A stretch of DNA of 64,000 bases from contig NW_003101641.1 in assembly GCF_000003855.2 (NCBI RefSeq), forward strand, positions 85,978-149,977, given 5' to 3'. Position 1 is the first letter of the stretch; each line of letters opens with the position of its first letter. This document shows, one piece after another, positions 38,130-49,860 of this stretch. The position numbers were made by a program, and so were the translations under genes. Under the pieces are notes generated by a model. It worked only from the letters and a program-made list of their open reading frames with translations, did not search any database and was not told the DNA's origin. The stretch comes from Blastomyces gilchristii SLH14081. Taxonomy: Eukaryota > Ascomycota > Eurotiomycetes > Onygenales > Ajellomycetaceae.

Positions 38130-39800
38130 CTCAGAGAGAGTATCTATAATCTGAAGAGTTTATAAACTTTGAGAAGTACTGTGAAAGATCTGATATAAGA
38201 GAAAACAGAGTATAAGTCTTTATAAAATCTTCTATTCAGATTGTCAGAACTGTAACTGAAGAATGAATATACTCAGTATATTCAGAAACTGCTTACAGCA
38301 GAGATTAACTGTGCAGAAATAAAGAATTAAAGAGACTTAAATAATCTCTTATGAAGAGAGAACTGAATTTATATACTTATAAATAAGTTTCTATATATAG
38401 AACTTATTAAAAGATATCATAACTCTTCTCTAATAGATTATTTTACAAATACTAGAACTTATAAGTTACTTATAAGAAAATACTTCTGACTGAAGATATA
38501 AAAGCTTATAAAGAAGATAGTAAATTCTTATACTATTTATTAGAGTTTATAAGTAGTGTGATTCAGACTATATAAAGAACTTACTTCTCTACTCATTCTG
38601 TAAGAATCTTGAGAATAGCTAGAAATAAACACTTCTATAAGTCTCTCTGAAAGTTAGAATATATATAATACCAGCTTTGACAGTATGCTGATAATAATAG
38701 ATTACTTTATTAAGATAGTATACTTTATACTTATTTATAAGAACTTAAAGTCAAAGAATTTGACTTATATCTTTATCTATGATATGATTTGATTATATAA
38801 GTTATCTATGAACATTGTCCCAGATAGAGAATTAATTTTTATAGAGAAGTTCTGATTTAATCTGATAACTATACTAAAGATCTTATAAGATCTAAGTATA
38901 ACTTTTTATTAATAGATAGATAATCAGATAGAATATCTGATAAGTATATTAGAATAGTATCTGTAGTACTTTATTAATTATAATCAGAATAACTGAGTAT
39001 ATTAATTATTACTTACAGAGTTTATATATAATAACTTAAAACATATCAGTATAAGTAAAACTCTCTTTAAGATACTCACTGAGACTTATCTGTAAATAAT
39101 CTTAATGAATCTGTAAGAGTACACTATAGAGTGTAGTAATACTTATGAACAGACTGAGAGAATTTAGAATATTCAGAAGAATGCTTGTGAATTCTTGAGA
39201 AAGACTCAGAAGTATTAAAAGAGATATTATAACTTTAAGTATATTATAAAGAGTTTTAAGAAAGATAATAGAGTCTGACTAAGTTTGAAAAATATTATTA
39301 TACAGAGATCTAGTAAGAAGCTGAATCTCTTATAAATAGAGTCTTATAAAATTATGAAGAAAGTTAGTTTACAGTTCTACAGATTGAAACTATTATCTAA
39401 GTTATAAATATATAATATTTTTTATATCTCTTTGCTTCACAAATATAAGAAATTCTTAGAAGAGAACTCTGTGACTCATCACTCTATTTATAAAGTACTA
39501 GAAAGTGAAAGAGAATATCAGATCAAAGAGATTATTAAATCAGAGAAGTGAGAATATAAGCTCTGATTTAAGATTCAGTGATAAGAATATTCTGATAAGA
39601 TGAATAAGTGCACTTAAGAATTATCTAAACAGATAAGATATCTGCAGAAGCTGAGATATGACTTTTATACTATAAATTCTGATATGTTAGAATAACACAG
39701 TCTTTGCTAAGAACCTGATTGTGATAAAGATATTAACACTGTTATTTATAAACTCTAGTCTATAAAGATAATGAGTTTCTACTGAGATAAACAGTTCACA
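38130..39800 (+). mobile_element. Ty3/Gypsy integrase and C-terminal fragment, plus strand
   Basis: Only the distal pol remains. The integrase catalytic region can be followed near 38.81-38.98 kb: NIVPDRELIFIEKF, then a glutamine-rich IDNQIEYLI block and YLQYFINYN. This corresponds to the integrase pattern SDRGPQFxSxFW, then DGQTERxNxxLEQYLR. A chromodomain-like tail follows (about 39.45-39.65 kb), rich in KLW and KIQ with stops at Trp. It is more divergent than the 32.4-36.4 kb relic and is probably a separate family. Confidence 0.75.
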
Positions 39801-39840
39801 GTGTATGTAAAGAGAAGAAGAAATTATATTATACTATATT

Positions 39841-39990
39841 TGATTCACATTTGGTTGAATAACTCCATCACTACGCGAGGTATACAGTCCGCGGTGGGGT
39901 CAAAATGCTCGTATGATCGAGGGCTATTCGATAAATCTATCAGCGGGTTCTTATTGGAAAAGTTGAGCGAGTTCGTGATGGAATGCTGGC
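39841..39990 (+). repeat. Repeat family X, copy 2 (distal 150 bp only)
   Basis: Similar to about 32205-32360 of copy 1, keeping several CpG. It follows the Gypsy C-terminal fragment directly. The match stops at about the same internal place (after GAGCGAGTTCGTG) as the other copies, suggesting a real terminus near there. Confidence 0.65.
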
Positions 39991-40417
39991 TCAAAGATCT
40001 TGATCTTAGTTTTTCTTGCATTTTTAAACTTCTTTTCAATCTGTCATTGAGCAGCTCTTGCAGTCTTATTCATATCTTTTTACTGTTTTACTGTTTAATA
40101 AGTTGTCTCTCACTTTATTCTCTTTTGCATTATATCTGCTTTTTTCTGTTTTTTAAAAATAGTGTATTGCAACTTAGCATTCTATTTACAAGCCTGCTCA
40201 TTTTTTTTAACAGATTCAAAAGTTGTTATTTTTTCATAAATAATCTGTATCTTTGTCAGTAAAAAGAACTGTGTCAATGATGAATTTAAGAAATCTAGTA
40301 ACTACATTACTCTGTCACACTTGTAACATTTTCTCTCTTGATTAAAAGCTTACTGTAACTGTCTATTATCTACTAAAAGAATCTCTTTATGAAGAACAAG
40401 ATTTTCCTCTGTATTAA
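39991..40417. other. AT-rich spacer with a pyrimidine-rich plus strand
   Basis: An open plus-strand frame (39801-40262) codes for a Leu/Ser/Phe-rich peptide, but this follows from the pyrimidine-rich strand; the reverse reads Lys-rich. I recognise no domain. Confidence 0.4.
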
Positions 40418-40781
40418 ACTATTTTCTCTTTTATAAGATTTTATTTCAATGAGTTTGAAAGCTTTCACTATCACAAATAGTTCAGTATCAAAGACTTCAG
40501 ATTCACAGTCTAAATTTTAGAAATCTGAGATAAAATTGATATTATCTTCAGTATAAGCAATGTCTGTATCTAATCTATTTAAATTCTCATTTTTTGAGCT
40601 ATCTGAATAAATCAGAATAGAGTCTTTTATATTAATTGTAGAAATTCTCTTTAAATACTGTTCATATTCTTTCTCTTTAGATAGTTCACTTATTTGCAAG
40701 TCTATAAGAGATTCAAGCTTTTCTCTTCAGAGAGATAACTTCTCATGATCAACTTTTTCAACATTTAAAGAAGAAAATTAA
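40418..40781 (-). mobile_element. LINE RNase H fragment fused to the tRNA-headed module
   Basis: A 364-bp piece of the Tad-like LINE, covering RNase H (ILIYSDSSKNENLNR and AYTEDNINFISDF on the minus strand, 40699-40517). It ends abruptly at 40781, where the module begins. The equivalent LINE position is near 26165 in the first LINE and 51330 in the third. The LINE part 3' of RNase H is missing here, presumably lost later. Confidence 0.82.
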
Positions 40782-41531
40782 CTATGAGTGCTAGTCACTC
40801 ACAGAATGCATCTTAAGCTAATTACATTTAACCCTCTATAATTAACTGATCACTGTGTTCATTCTCTCAGGCCAGTCACTAATTTCCAGAGGCATTAGTT
40901 AGTGACTGTCATCACTCACTTAATGATGTACACACCAAGCTTTCAGTTGCTGATCTCAGTCTCATTAGATGCTCATAGGCCTATCAATCAGCTGTTATGA
41001 CCTCATCTCATATTAGAGACTAATCATAGACTTGATGACTGCAGTTCTCTCTGTCAGTATTAGAACTTAACAGTGAGCTTACAGACTCTAGTCTATCAGA
41101 GTGCTCTGTCTAGAGTCTAGATACATGTCTAGATCTGCTAGTTAAGTGATTTTCAAAATCATTCTCTGTATTTTAAGAGAGAGCTAGGCTCTGATAATGA
41201 CCCTAGTTAGAGACTCACTTACATAGTGTATAATCACTACATTAGACTTGACTCTATATTGTTAGAACCTTGACAGGTGCACAGTAGAATAGTGAGACAT
41301 TGACATTTCATACTGACTCTGATAAGTGTTCACAGAATCTTGCTTAACTAGTAACTTGGCTTGCAGTAGAGAGTTCTACTCCACACCAAGCCTTACTAAT
41401 TAGACTCAGCCTCTATTACATAGAGGCTTTCATGGGGAAGAAGTAGCAGATGCCAGCGTGGGATTTGAACCCACGCACCTCTAATGTGTGCGGCCTTGAT
41501 TACCAGTCTTATCAACTGAGCCACACTGGCA
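40782..41531 (-). mobile_element. tRNA-headed 750-bp module, copy 1
   Basis: A 750-bp sequence nearly colinear with 55378-56125. On the minus strand it starts with a tRNA-like head at 41531 and ends at 40782 with the reverse complement of CTATGAG. It is joined to LINE RNase H sequence. It differs from the other copy mainly by C-to-T and G-to-A changes. There is no open frame of note. It looks like the DNA copy of a structured non-coding RNA. Confidence 0.82.
41451..41531 (-). ncRNA. tRNA-like head of the module, copy 1
   Basis: 81 nt. The acceptor-like arms TGCCAGT/TGCCAGC and GCTGGCA pair; the T arm is GTGGG-TTCAAAT-CCCAC. A box A-like stretch (TGGCTCAGTTGA) and a perfect box B (GGTTCAAATCC) are present. 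A 17-nt segment that can fold as a class II variable arm (GCAC...GTGC) precedes the T arm. I cannot draw a canonical 5-bp anticodon stem with a 7-nt loop, so this is a tRNA-derived promoter/head and not a working tRNA gene. Confidence 0.7.
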
Positions 41532-41659
41532 GATCAGCAGCAGTAAATGAAGATGTATATTTGAAATATAACTGCTTCTCTCACACAGGATTAAATAGCT
41601 GTTAAAAAACTCTTTTTAATACATATAAATTTCATTTCAGTTCTCATCTATTCATGCAG

Positions 41660-42065
41660 TTATTATTCTTATTATTATTATTATTATTTAATTATAGATA
41701 TATGCAGTTAAAGACTATAACATTTATCTGAAAATTTTTAATTTGCAGAATTTTTCTAGTATTTATAAAGTTAATCATTATAGATTTATCAATTTCAGAT
41801 ATGTAAAATCAGAAAATTTCAGTTCAGAATACAGAAATCTTTTACAAATTACAGTAATTTTAACATGTTCTGATACTTTTGAAATCATTTAGAAAATAAC
41901 ATTATAAAAGCAAAGAAATAAAGTATTAAAAATAAATATATTAAATAAGTAGATAGAAAGAAAAAGAAAAGAAAATGTAAAAAGAGAGAATTTACAAAAT
42001 AAAATCTCTACAGTTTATATTTTAAACTATATACATATTTTAACACATTATATAATTAACTGCTG
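41660..42065 (-). mobile_element. LINE 3'-end fragment (5'-truncated insertion)
   Basis: Starts with the same (ATT)n tail as the other LINEs, then the shared 3' UTR (ATTATAGATATATGCAGT...) up to the end of ORF2. The match stops at about 42065, so the copy is 5' truncated to about 400 bp, typical of LINE insertions. It is strongly mutated. Confidence 0.8.
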
Positions 42066-42638
42066 TCTTTGTTCTCTCACATCTATTTCAGAGATTATTA
42101 TTTTCTTTAAAGAGCTGTCACTCAGCTATCTACTATAACTAGCTTATTTATAAGTGAGATTCTTACTAAGAATAATATCAGAGCTATTCAATTCTAGTTA
42201 AATCTTTATTCTTTCAACTGTTAATCTTATTTTTTTAATCTATTAATTGACTGTCACAGTCTTGCTTGTATTAATCATCTTTTAAAAGTACTTAAACTTT
42301 GTCTTATTTAAATTCTTGCTAGATTTAAGATATTCTGATTAAATAATTTTTAAATGTTAATTCTCTAAAGATGAGTGTTTAAAGTGAGAGAGAGAATGAA
42401 ATCTGATCAGTTAAACTTAACAATAATTCATTATTATATAAGTACTTTAAACTTCATTTACTCTAGTACTGATTTAACTTGAAGCATTTGAAAGACTGTT
42501 AACTTTAAAATCAGTGAAAATTAACATCTGAAAATCTCTGAAGTGAATATTTTAAGCTTGATATAATTCACTATATATATCTGAGAGTCTCTGATACTGT
42601 TTTATAGCTTACAGTGGAATGCTGTAATTAAAATGACT
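42066..42638. other. AT-rich sequence, nothing recognised
   Basis: Hypermutated, with no open frame or terminal repeat. It abuts the assembly gap. Confidence 0.4.
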
Positions 42639-42815
42639 NNNNNNNNNNNNNNNNNNNNNNNNNNNNNNNNNNNNNNNNNNNNNNNNNNNNNNNNNNNNNN
42701 NNNNNNNNNNNNNNNNNNNNNNNNNNNNNNNNNNNNNNNNNNNNNNNNNNNNNNNNNNNNNNNNNNNNNNNNNNNNNNNNNNNNNNNNNNNNNNNNNNNN
42801 NNNNNNNNNNNNNNN
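42639..42815. other. Assembly gap
   Basis: 177 undetermined bases (N). Open frames reported across it have no meaning. Confidence 0.99.
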
Positions 42816-43740
42816 GAAGTAATTATTTAATATGAAAAGTCTATTATTCATACTCTGTTTTTATTTTTATAAAATGTTCAAAAATCTTCTTTAATTATAT
42901 TAATTTATATTTATTCTTATTTATTTATTTTCTGAAATAATAAAATAAATCTGATTCTTTTCACTATTAAAATTCTTCAATCAAGTATTTTATATATCTC
43001 TCAATTTCTCTTAATATATAAAAGTAGATGTGAGTGAAGTTTTATCTGTATAAATTAAAATAAGTAATATTATAAATTCTCAACTGTTATTTTAACTTAT
43101 ATTTATTATACAGTCTAACTTGAGTGAAATATTCAATATAATATATTTATAAGTGTAAATGAGTTTTAATAAAAATTCTTTTTTTTTAAAATTATAAATA
43201 TTTATAAATTTAATATTATATTAAATAATTTTTATCTGTAATTATACATTAATTAATAAAAAGAAAAATATCAGTAGAAAAAAGAAAATTATTATAAAAT
43301 TAAAATAATACTTGAAATATATAAAGTTGTCTACGATTTTGTATTTTTAATTGATATTTCAAAGATAAAATAACTTAATTATAATTTTATAATACTGACA
43401 GAATTATAATACTCAGTTAATTTTAATAAATACTTTTAAAATCTCAATAATAAAATTATAAAGAATTTGAGATATACAAGAGAAACTGTAATCTATTAAT
43501 TAACTGATATAAAAAAAAGCTGTTTTTCTCACAAATCTGTGAAATTTTTACAGTGAATAAAGCTTGTTTCTTTTTTTCATATTTGAATATTTTTATAATA
43601 CTGTAATAATGTATATTAACTAATTCTATATTTTTTTAACAGTCTCAGTGTAATTAGAAATCAATTGTATGTTTAAATTATCAATTACTGCTTATAGAAC
43701 TGCTTTATAGTACATGTTACAAGTATTTGAAAATGAATAA

Positions 43741-43886
43741 AAAAATGAAGATTGAGCGGGTGTTAATAAGCAGGTGTTGAGTGATTAATCACGTTACTAA
43801 ATAGGTTGAATAACACGTGACTAAGGTAACGTAATCAATCACTCAACGCCTGCTTACACTTAATACTCACTCAATTTTCAATTTTG
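43741..43886. mobile_element. Small palindromic foldback element (about 145 bp), unmutated
   Basis: Arms of about 55 bp (43745-43797 and 43826-43886) flank a 28-bp loop. Shared arm features include TAAGCAGG, GTTGAGTGATT and ACGTTAC; the arms differ by a few bases and a 3-bp indel. CpG sites remain (ACGTTAC, CACGTG, AACGCC), unlike the surroundings, so insertion was late or the element is too short to be mutated. It looks like a MITE. Its superfamily is unknown and no clear target duplication is visible. Confidence 0.72.
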
Positions 43887-43942
43887 CATTTAGTTTTAAA
43901 CACTTATATCATGCATTATGAAGCCGTTATATAAGTGATAAT

Positions 43943-44448
43943 TAGACTGACTGTGTAACTGTGTCTAAGATCAGAATCAGAATATTTAATAGTCTCAGTA
44001 TCAATTTAATTAATCTCATTACACAGTATTAAGATTAGATAGTAGTCTTATACTATTTTAGTAAGACTTACTATCTACTCTTATTACATTTTTAAAATAA
44101 GATCATGATTTTCACTTCTTAATTTAAATTCATTTTATTGCTTTAAATGACTTTAAATCTCATTTAAGTATTATCAAAAATTGTTACTTTTTCAAAAATT
44201 AAAAATAGTCTAAAAAAAACTTTAAAATGTCTTAAAATAGTAACTTTATATCAAGAATAAGATTAAATGAAATTAAATAAGATCACTTTCTTATTTTTTC
44301 TAAGTTATAGCTTTATTTTGAGATCTGATAAATAGTTACTTTGCTTATTTTTTTAATAATTAATCTCAGCAAGATTCACATCAAGAAATGTGTGAGATCA
44401 GACTAAATGAAATTAAACATGAAATTTATAATTCTGTCAGTCAGTCTA
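43943..44448 (-). mobile_element. hAT-like miniature element, fourth copy
   Basis: A 506-bp reverse-orientation copy: TAGACTGACTG at the left, CAGTCAGTCTA at the right. Flanking octamers GTGATAAT (43935-43942) and GTGACAAT (44449-44456) differ by one C/T, a decayed 8-bp duplication. Confidence 0.87.
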
Positions 44449-44699
44449 GTGACAATTAATGATTTAAATATACAATTGATTTTTAATTAAACTGAGACTG
44501 TTAAAAAATATGAAATTAGTTAATATACATTATCACAGTGTTATAAAAATATTCAATTATTAAGAAAAAAAACAAGCTTTACTTACTGTAAAAATCTTAT
44601 AGATATGTAAGAAAAACAGCTTCTTTTTCATATCAATTAATTGATAGATTAGGATTTCTCTTATCTATCTCAAATTCTTCATAATTTTATTGTTGAGAT

Positions 44700-45205
44700 T
44701 AGACTGGCCGCTGGGATTATGAATTTCATATTTAGTCTCATTTGATCTGATCTCATACATTTCTTGGTTTAAATCCCGCTGAGACTAGTCATTAAAAAAA
44801 CATGCAAAGTGACTATATATCAGATCTTAAAATGGAATCATAACTTTAAAAAAATGAGAAAGTGATCTTATTTAATCTCATTTAGTTCTATTCTTGACAT
44901 AAAGTTACTATTTTTAGACATTTTAAGGTTTTTTTTAGACTATTTTTAATTTTTTAAAAAGTAACGCTTTTTGATAACACTCAAATGAGATTTAAAGTCA
45001 TTTAAAGCAATAAAAATAATTTAAATTGAGAAGTGAAAATCATGATTTCATTTGGAAAATGTGATAAGAGTAGATAGTAAGTCTCACTGAGACAGTCTGA
45101 GACTACTATCTAATGTTAAAACCGTGTAATGAGATCAGTCGAATTGATAATAAGACTATCAAAAAATCTGGTCCTGGTCTCAGATATGATCACACGGTCA
45201 GTCTA
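44700..45205 (+). mobile_element. hAT-like miniature element, fifth copy
   Basis: A 506-bp forward copy with TAGACTGGCCGC and CACACGGTCAGTCTA ends. Flanking octamers GTTGAGAT (44692-44699) and GTTAAGAT (45206-45213) differ by one G/A. It splits the right arm of the long inverted repeat, so it is younger than that repeat. Confidence 0.9.
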
Positions 45206-45415
45206 GTTAAGATTTTAACAGTATTTATTAAAATTAACTGAGTGTTATAATTCTGTCAATATTATAAAAATATAATTAAGTTATTTTATCTTTGAAATAT
45301 CAATTAGAAATACAAGATTGTAGATAATTTAATATATTTTAAGCATTATTTTAATTTTATAATAAATTTCTTTCTTCTATTAATTTTTTCTTTCTTATTA
45401 ATTAAATTTATCTTA

Positions 45416-45779
45416 ATGAAGATGATTTGTAGAGTAGTGAGTTATATTATTGAGATCTAGCTATTGTATAGTCTTTTATATATGATAAGTGTTTACTGAG
45501 TAATCTGTGATGAGTGTTCACTGAGTGATCAGTGATCACCTTGCTTATACAGAAGCAGTCAGTCTGTAAAGAAAATTCAACATCTTTTTTAATTACAGCT
45601 TCACTGAGTAGATATTTACAACTCAGCAGAGCAGTTCTATGACTAGAGAAAGAATATTATATATAAAAATAGTAGTATCTTCTGTCAAAGATTTTGTGAA
45701 AGACTAACAAGAATTGAAGAATTAAAAAAAATTAGCATAGAGATATTATTCTGATTAGACCTTATATATATCAGAATAC
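45416..45779. other. AT-rich spacer with short repeated GAGTGATC motifs
   Basis: A short patch at about 45490-45535 repeats TGAGT(A/G)ATC-type motifs reminiscent of the foldback arm near 43775, so it may hold a decayed relative. Nothing else is seen. Confidence 0.4.
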
Positions 45780-47080
45780 TCACAGAGCTTTACAGGCTAT
45801 AAGTACTTGAATTCTCATATTAATCAGAGTATTTTTATGAACTTTGAAGATTGACATCTTCATAAGAGTATCTGTGATTATGTAAGTAGTATTCATCTGT
45901 TCAATCTTGACAATGCTTAATACAGCAGTATCACAGATATAATAATGTTTTATATTAATATAATATACATTACAAATGATCTTGTCACTGTTTACTATAA
46001 TAATCATATCATTGTTATCAATATATAGAGAGACAGTGAAGTTAGAAAGTAGAAATTCAAGTTCAATTAGTAGTTCACACAGTCAGTTTATAGTTTTTAA
46101 GCTCTCACTGATAAATATATACTCAGCTTCTGTAATACTTAGACCTACAATTGTCTGTTTAGCTGATTTTCACACAATTAAGCTGTTAGCTAGATGAATG
46201 AGAAGACTAAATATAAATTTACAGTCATCAGTATCACCTGCTTAATCAGAATTTAGTGTAGACTTTAAAATTAAAATCTTTTATATCAGTAGCATATTGA
46301 ATGAAGCAGTTTATAGTACTGTGAATATAATGAAAGAGCCTTTGAACTGCAGCTTAGCAAGCTTGTATTAACTTGCTTAATCAGCATGCAATCTTTGGAG
46401 TTACAAAGAAAATATTAAGATGAGTATAAATGATAATATATTGAAGAGATTTAACAGTCTGCTAATATTTAAACTTATCAAAGAGTTTAAGATTGAATTG
46501 TGAATTAAATACAGATTTCATAAGAGTTATTACAGCTTTGAAGTCTGTCATTTCATACTTATTTAATATTGATTTAATATAGATGAATTGTGAGAGCTTA
46601 ATATCACTTTTATTCTTTTCAATTTTCATACTTAAGTAGTGATTTATGAGACTCAGATTCTTTACAGTGAATTAATCACTAATTTATATAAATATCTGTT
46701 CAAGAGTATTCACATCTGAGCTTATAAGTTTAATATTATTAATATATAAAGTGAGATAGATTTGAGAATCTCTTTTAAATTAGAGACTCTTATTATAATA
46801 AAAGAACTTAAAATTAATATCTTTTAGATAATTCATAAAAAGATTGAATCACAGATAGAATGCCTGTTTTAAGCTATAGACAGATTGTAGAAGTAAACAG
46901 ATATAGTCAGTATTATTACTAAAACTGATCAGCTATCTCATATAGAGTTACTCATTGAGTGAGAGATCTGTGTTTAGAAACACTGTAATGAAGTCAACTT
47001 AACAGACATTTCAGTTCTTACTCACTACAACTGTAAGTATTGCATAGATGACAGAGACAGAAATAACAGATATATATGTA
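45780..47080 (-). mobile_element. Second Ty1/Copia relic, minus strand
   Basis: Distal RT can be followed at about 46900-46720 on the minus strand, with FYELSK and a series of Phe/Tyr/Lys blocks of the Copia LLQSVYGLKQ...W region across frame shifts. RNase H follows at about 46260-45980: SAKQTIVGLSITEAEYIFISE, then LYIDNNDMI. The pattern KQxTVALSSTEAEYxAxSE is diagnostic of Copia RNase H. Integrase and gag are not evident. The right edge abuts a GC-rich island at 47085. Confidence 0.78.
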
Positions 47081-47215
47081 GTTCGGAAGAACGTACGACC
47101 GCCGGATAATAACGCGGCCGCTTCCGAACACGCTTACGAATGTAAAGAGGCCCTAGCGGCCACTAATTAATTTAGATAACATATATAAGAAGGCGGCGTA
47201 CGCCTGTAATTGTAC
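47081..47215. repeat. GC-rich unmutated island, possible short LTR
   Basis: About 135 bp starting TGTAGTTCGG and ending GTAATTGTACA, with more than ten CpG in the midst of CpG-free sequence. The TG...CA ends would suit a short LTR, lying where the 5' LTR of the minus-strand Copia relic might be. No matching second copy or target duplication was found. Confidence 0.4.
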
Positions 47216-49847
47216 ACTGACTTAAACAACCTTTGAATCACATCTGATAGCATGTCTAAAAACCAGTGAGAAGCACAGGCTTCTTCAGAGTGTGATAATT
47301 CTGCCTACAAAGCAATTCATAGTTATCACGCCAGTGTGGTTCTAAAACACCTCAAAAAAAAGATAGCATATGAAGAAGCAGTGAGCAGAAGAGCATTCAA
47401 TTGATGCTGTTTTACTTATTGAGAAAAAACTTCACACTCAGGCAAATATCACATATGCAAACAGATGAGATGTGAGAAAAAGAGAATGAGAGTAATGAAT
47501 CAGATTCAAAGAAGTTCACTATCTACTCAGAAGAATAAAAGAGAGATAGTCATTATTAGACTTATATAATAATAATAGAAATTATATAATGATATAATAA
47601 TAGACACTGTACAATCAATGAAAAATCACTGAAATGAATATCTTCTCTAGTTAATAAAAATAACACTCTTCTCTGCTATCTGAACTGAAAGATATGCAGA
47701 ATCTCTCAGAGAGTTTACTCAAAGTTGTAAGAAAAACAGCTGAGATCACTGAATCAAAATTGCAGCTTTATATATATATGAGAATTCTAAACAAGATCAA
47801 GGCCTTGCATATACAATGACAGACTGAGATAGAAGCTAAGTAACAATTGATATTCACTACAGATCAAGTATTTACTATGAAGAGCTTCACTGACACAATT
47901 ATCATTATCAATAAGAATAGGGAAAACCAGGTCATAGATCTGCAGTAGAAGATTAAACACTTATATAGATAGATAACTGCACTGAATCTGAAGATTTTAT
48001 CATGATTATTCATAATCTCTTCAGAAGTATACATATCATCTGAGACTGCTACATATGATGAGAATTTAAGTATGAAATATATCAAGTCAGATGATCTACT
48101 AAAGCTATTAAGCTTTAATAACAACTAAAAAAATAATACTGCAATCAGCTGACTAAGTTAGATGTGATTATATTATTAGATTAAATATAAACTCATAGAC
48201 AGACAGTTAACAGAATTTTAATAAGTGTTAAAATCTGTTACATTTCTATATGAAAAAGCAAAGTAATTATAAATAATGAGTGAAAAGATAAATCTCATAG
48301 ATCTGAAGCAGTATTCATTCTTATAAATATGGAATAAGTTTTCAAATGAATCTTACACAAGTTTAAGAAAGTGAATATATAAAATAAGTATTATAAATAC
48401 TTCACTGAGTATAGATAAGTAGATAATCTTATATTATACTTTATATACTTCAGCTTACACTATCTTATATTGAATAAAGAGCTTTTAACATCTTTCTATT
48501 TATAGATCTTCATTCATAATCTTATATCTGAGTTAAGAGTGAAATGAAAATACTTAATCTCATAATCAGATACAGTGAGAGAAGCATATAATATTCTCTT
48601 TATATAGAAATAGATAAGTCAGCTGTAATAGAAAATACTGTAATCAAGTATATCTTAGCATAATCAGACTTCTATAATACAAGTTATACACTTAAATACA
48701 ATGAATTTAGATTTGAATATCATTATTAAAGCACTGAATTCTCTGAAAAAGAAATCCTCTAAGTGAAAATCTTGATATTATAAGTATCAAGCTTGCTTCA
48801 ACTGCAGATATTAAAATCATGATATAAAAGATTACACACAGTGTACATAGTTAAGAGAAATAAGAGAGTTAAAAAACTAGCAGAATCAGTAAGCTCAGAG
48901 ACACTCACTGATATTCTATGAAAAGTCTTCAAAGTTAAAGAGATACTCACATTAGATAATTCTCTGAATTCTATAAATATTAAGAGAAAGCAGACTTCTG
49001 AATAAGATGCAGATAAGAATGAAGAAGCAGATACTTATCTCAATATTTTAAGATCTAAAATATTAATGTATAGAGAATACTTGAGTAAGAATTAAGAGAT
49101 GACTGTAAAAGTATTAACAGATACAGAAGCTTCTATATAATATATTAATAATTCTATAATCTGAAGACTGAAAGAGGTCTATTAAGTGAAGAATTCTCCA
49201 TATATAAGATTGTCTGATAATTAATATTTAATATTATCTGTAAGAGTAAGAGTTTTCTTATACTTTGAAGAATAATCTTACTAATTTGAGTGTGAGAGCT
49301 GAAGAACATGAAATACAACCTTATTCTCAGACTTAATTGATTTCAGAGATTCAATCTGCAGATTCAATGATATACATATTATATATGATTAATTAATAGA
49401 AAGAAAACAGTTCATATAATTCTATTAACTGATATGAGAAGAACATTTCATGTCTCTGATATAGAAGAGTTAAATCTGCTTACATATTAATAAGTAAAGA
49501 GAACAATTCACAAGACCTTATTCAAAAGTATTCTGTATATCATACAGCATCTGAAAGTGAAGAAAACTAAGATAAAGAATATACAGAAGAATAAGCATAT
49601 AAAGAAACTTCTGAAGAAGTATGAAAAAATCTTTTAAACAGATCTTTCATCAGAATTGTCACTAGAATGAGAATTCATATATGAGATTAATATAAGAGAT
49701 ATGAAATCAGTCAATCAAAATGCATACTCTCTGTTACAAACATATCTTGAGAAACAGAAGTATCAGATCACAGACCTTCTAGAACATAGTCTTATATAAC
49801 TCTTATTAAGCACATGAGATTTCTCAGTTCTATTTATGAAAAAGACA

Positions 49848-49860
49848 GAAGAGAAGTAAT
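49848..49860 (+). repeat. Target duplication of the LINE chimera, left
   Basis: GAAGAGAAGTAAT, identical to 56126-56138. It lies within the Gypsy RT coding region and marks the 3' side of the minus-strand LINE. Confidence 0.9.

Larger units (their letters stand above)
43240..45415. repeat. Long inverted repeat, right arm split by a miniature element
   Basis: The left arm (about 43240-43700) matches, in reverse complement, 44457-44699 joined to 45206-45415 once the miniature element at 44700-45205 is removed. Arms are about 460 bp, with landmarks such as TTGATATTTCAAAGATAAAATA and ACAGTCTCAGT in both. The left arm also resembles 20.9-21.7 kb. Between the arms lie a small palindromic element and another miniature copy. 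No coding sequence. Confidence 0.78.

Noticed and set aside
39801..40262. 153-codon frame coding a hydrophobic Leu/Ser/Phe protein
   Set aside because: It begins before a repeat family X fragment and runs through it; the apparent membrane character comes from pyrimidine-rich sequence.
42609..42851. Open frames across the run of N
   Set aside because: They are artefacts of undetermined bases.
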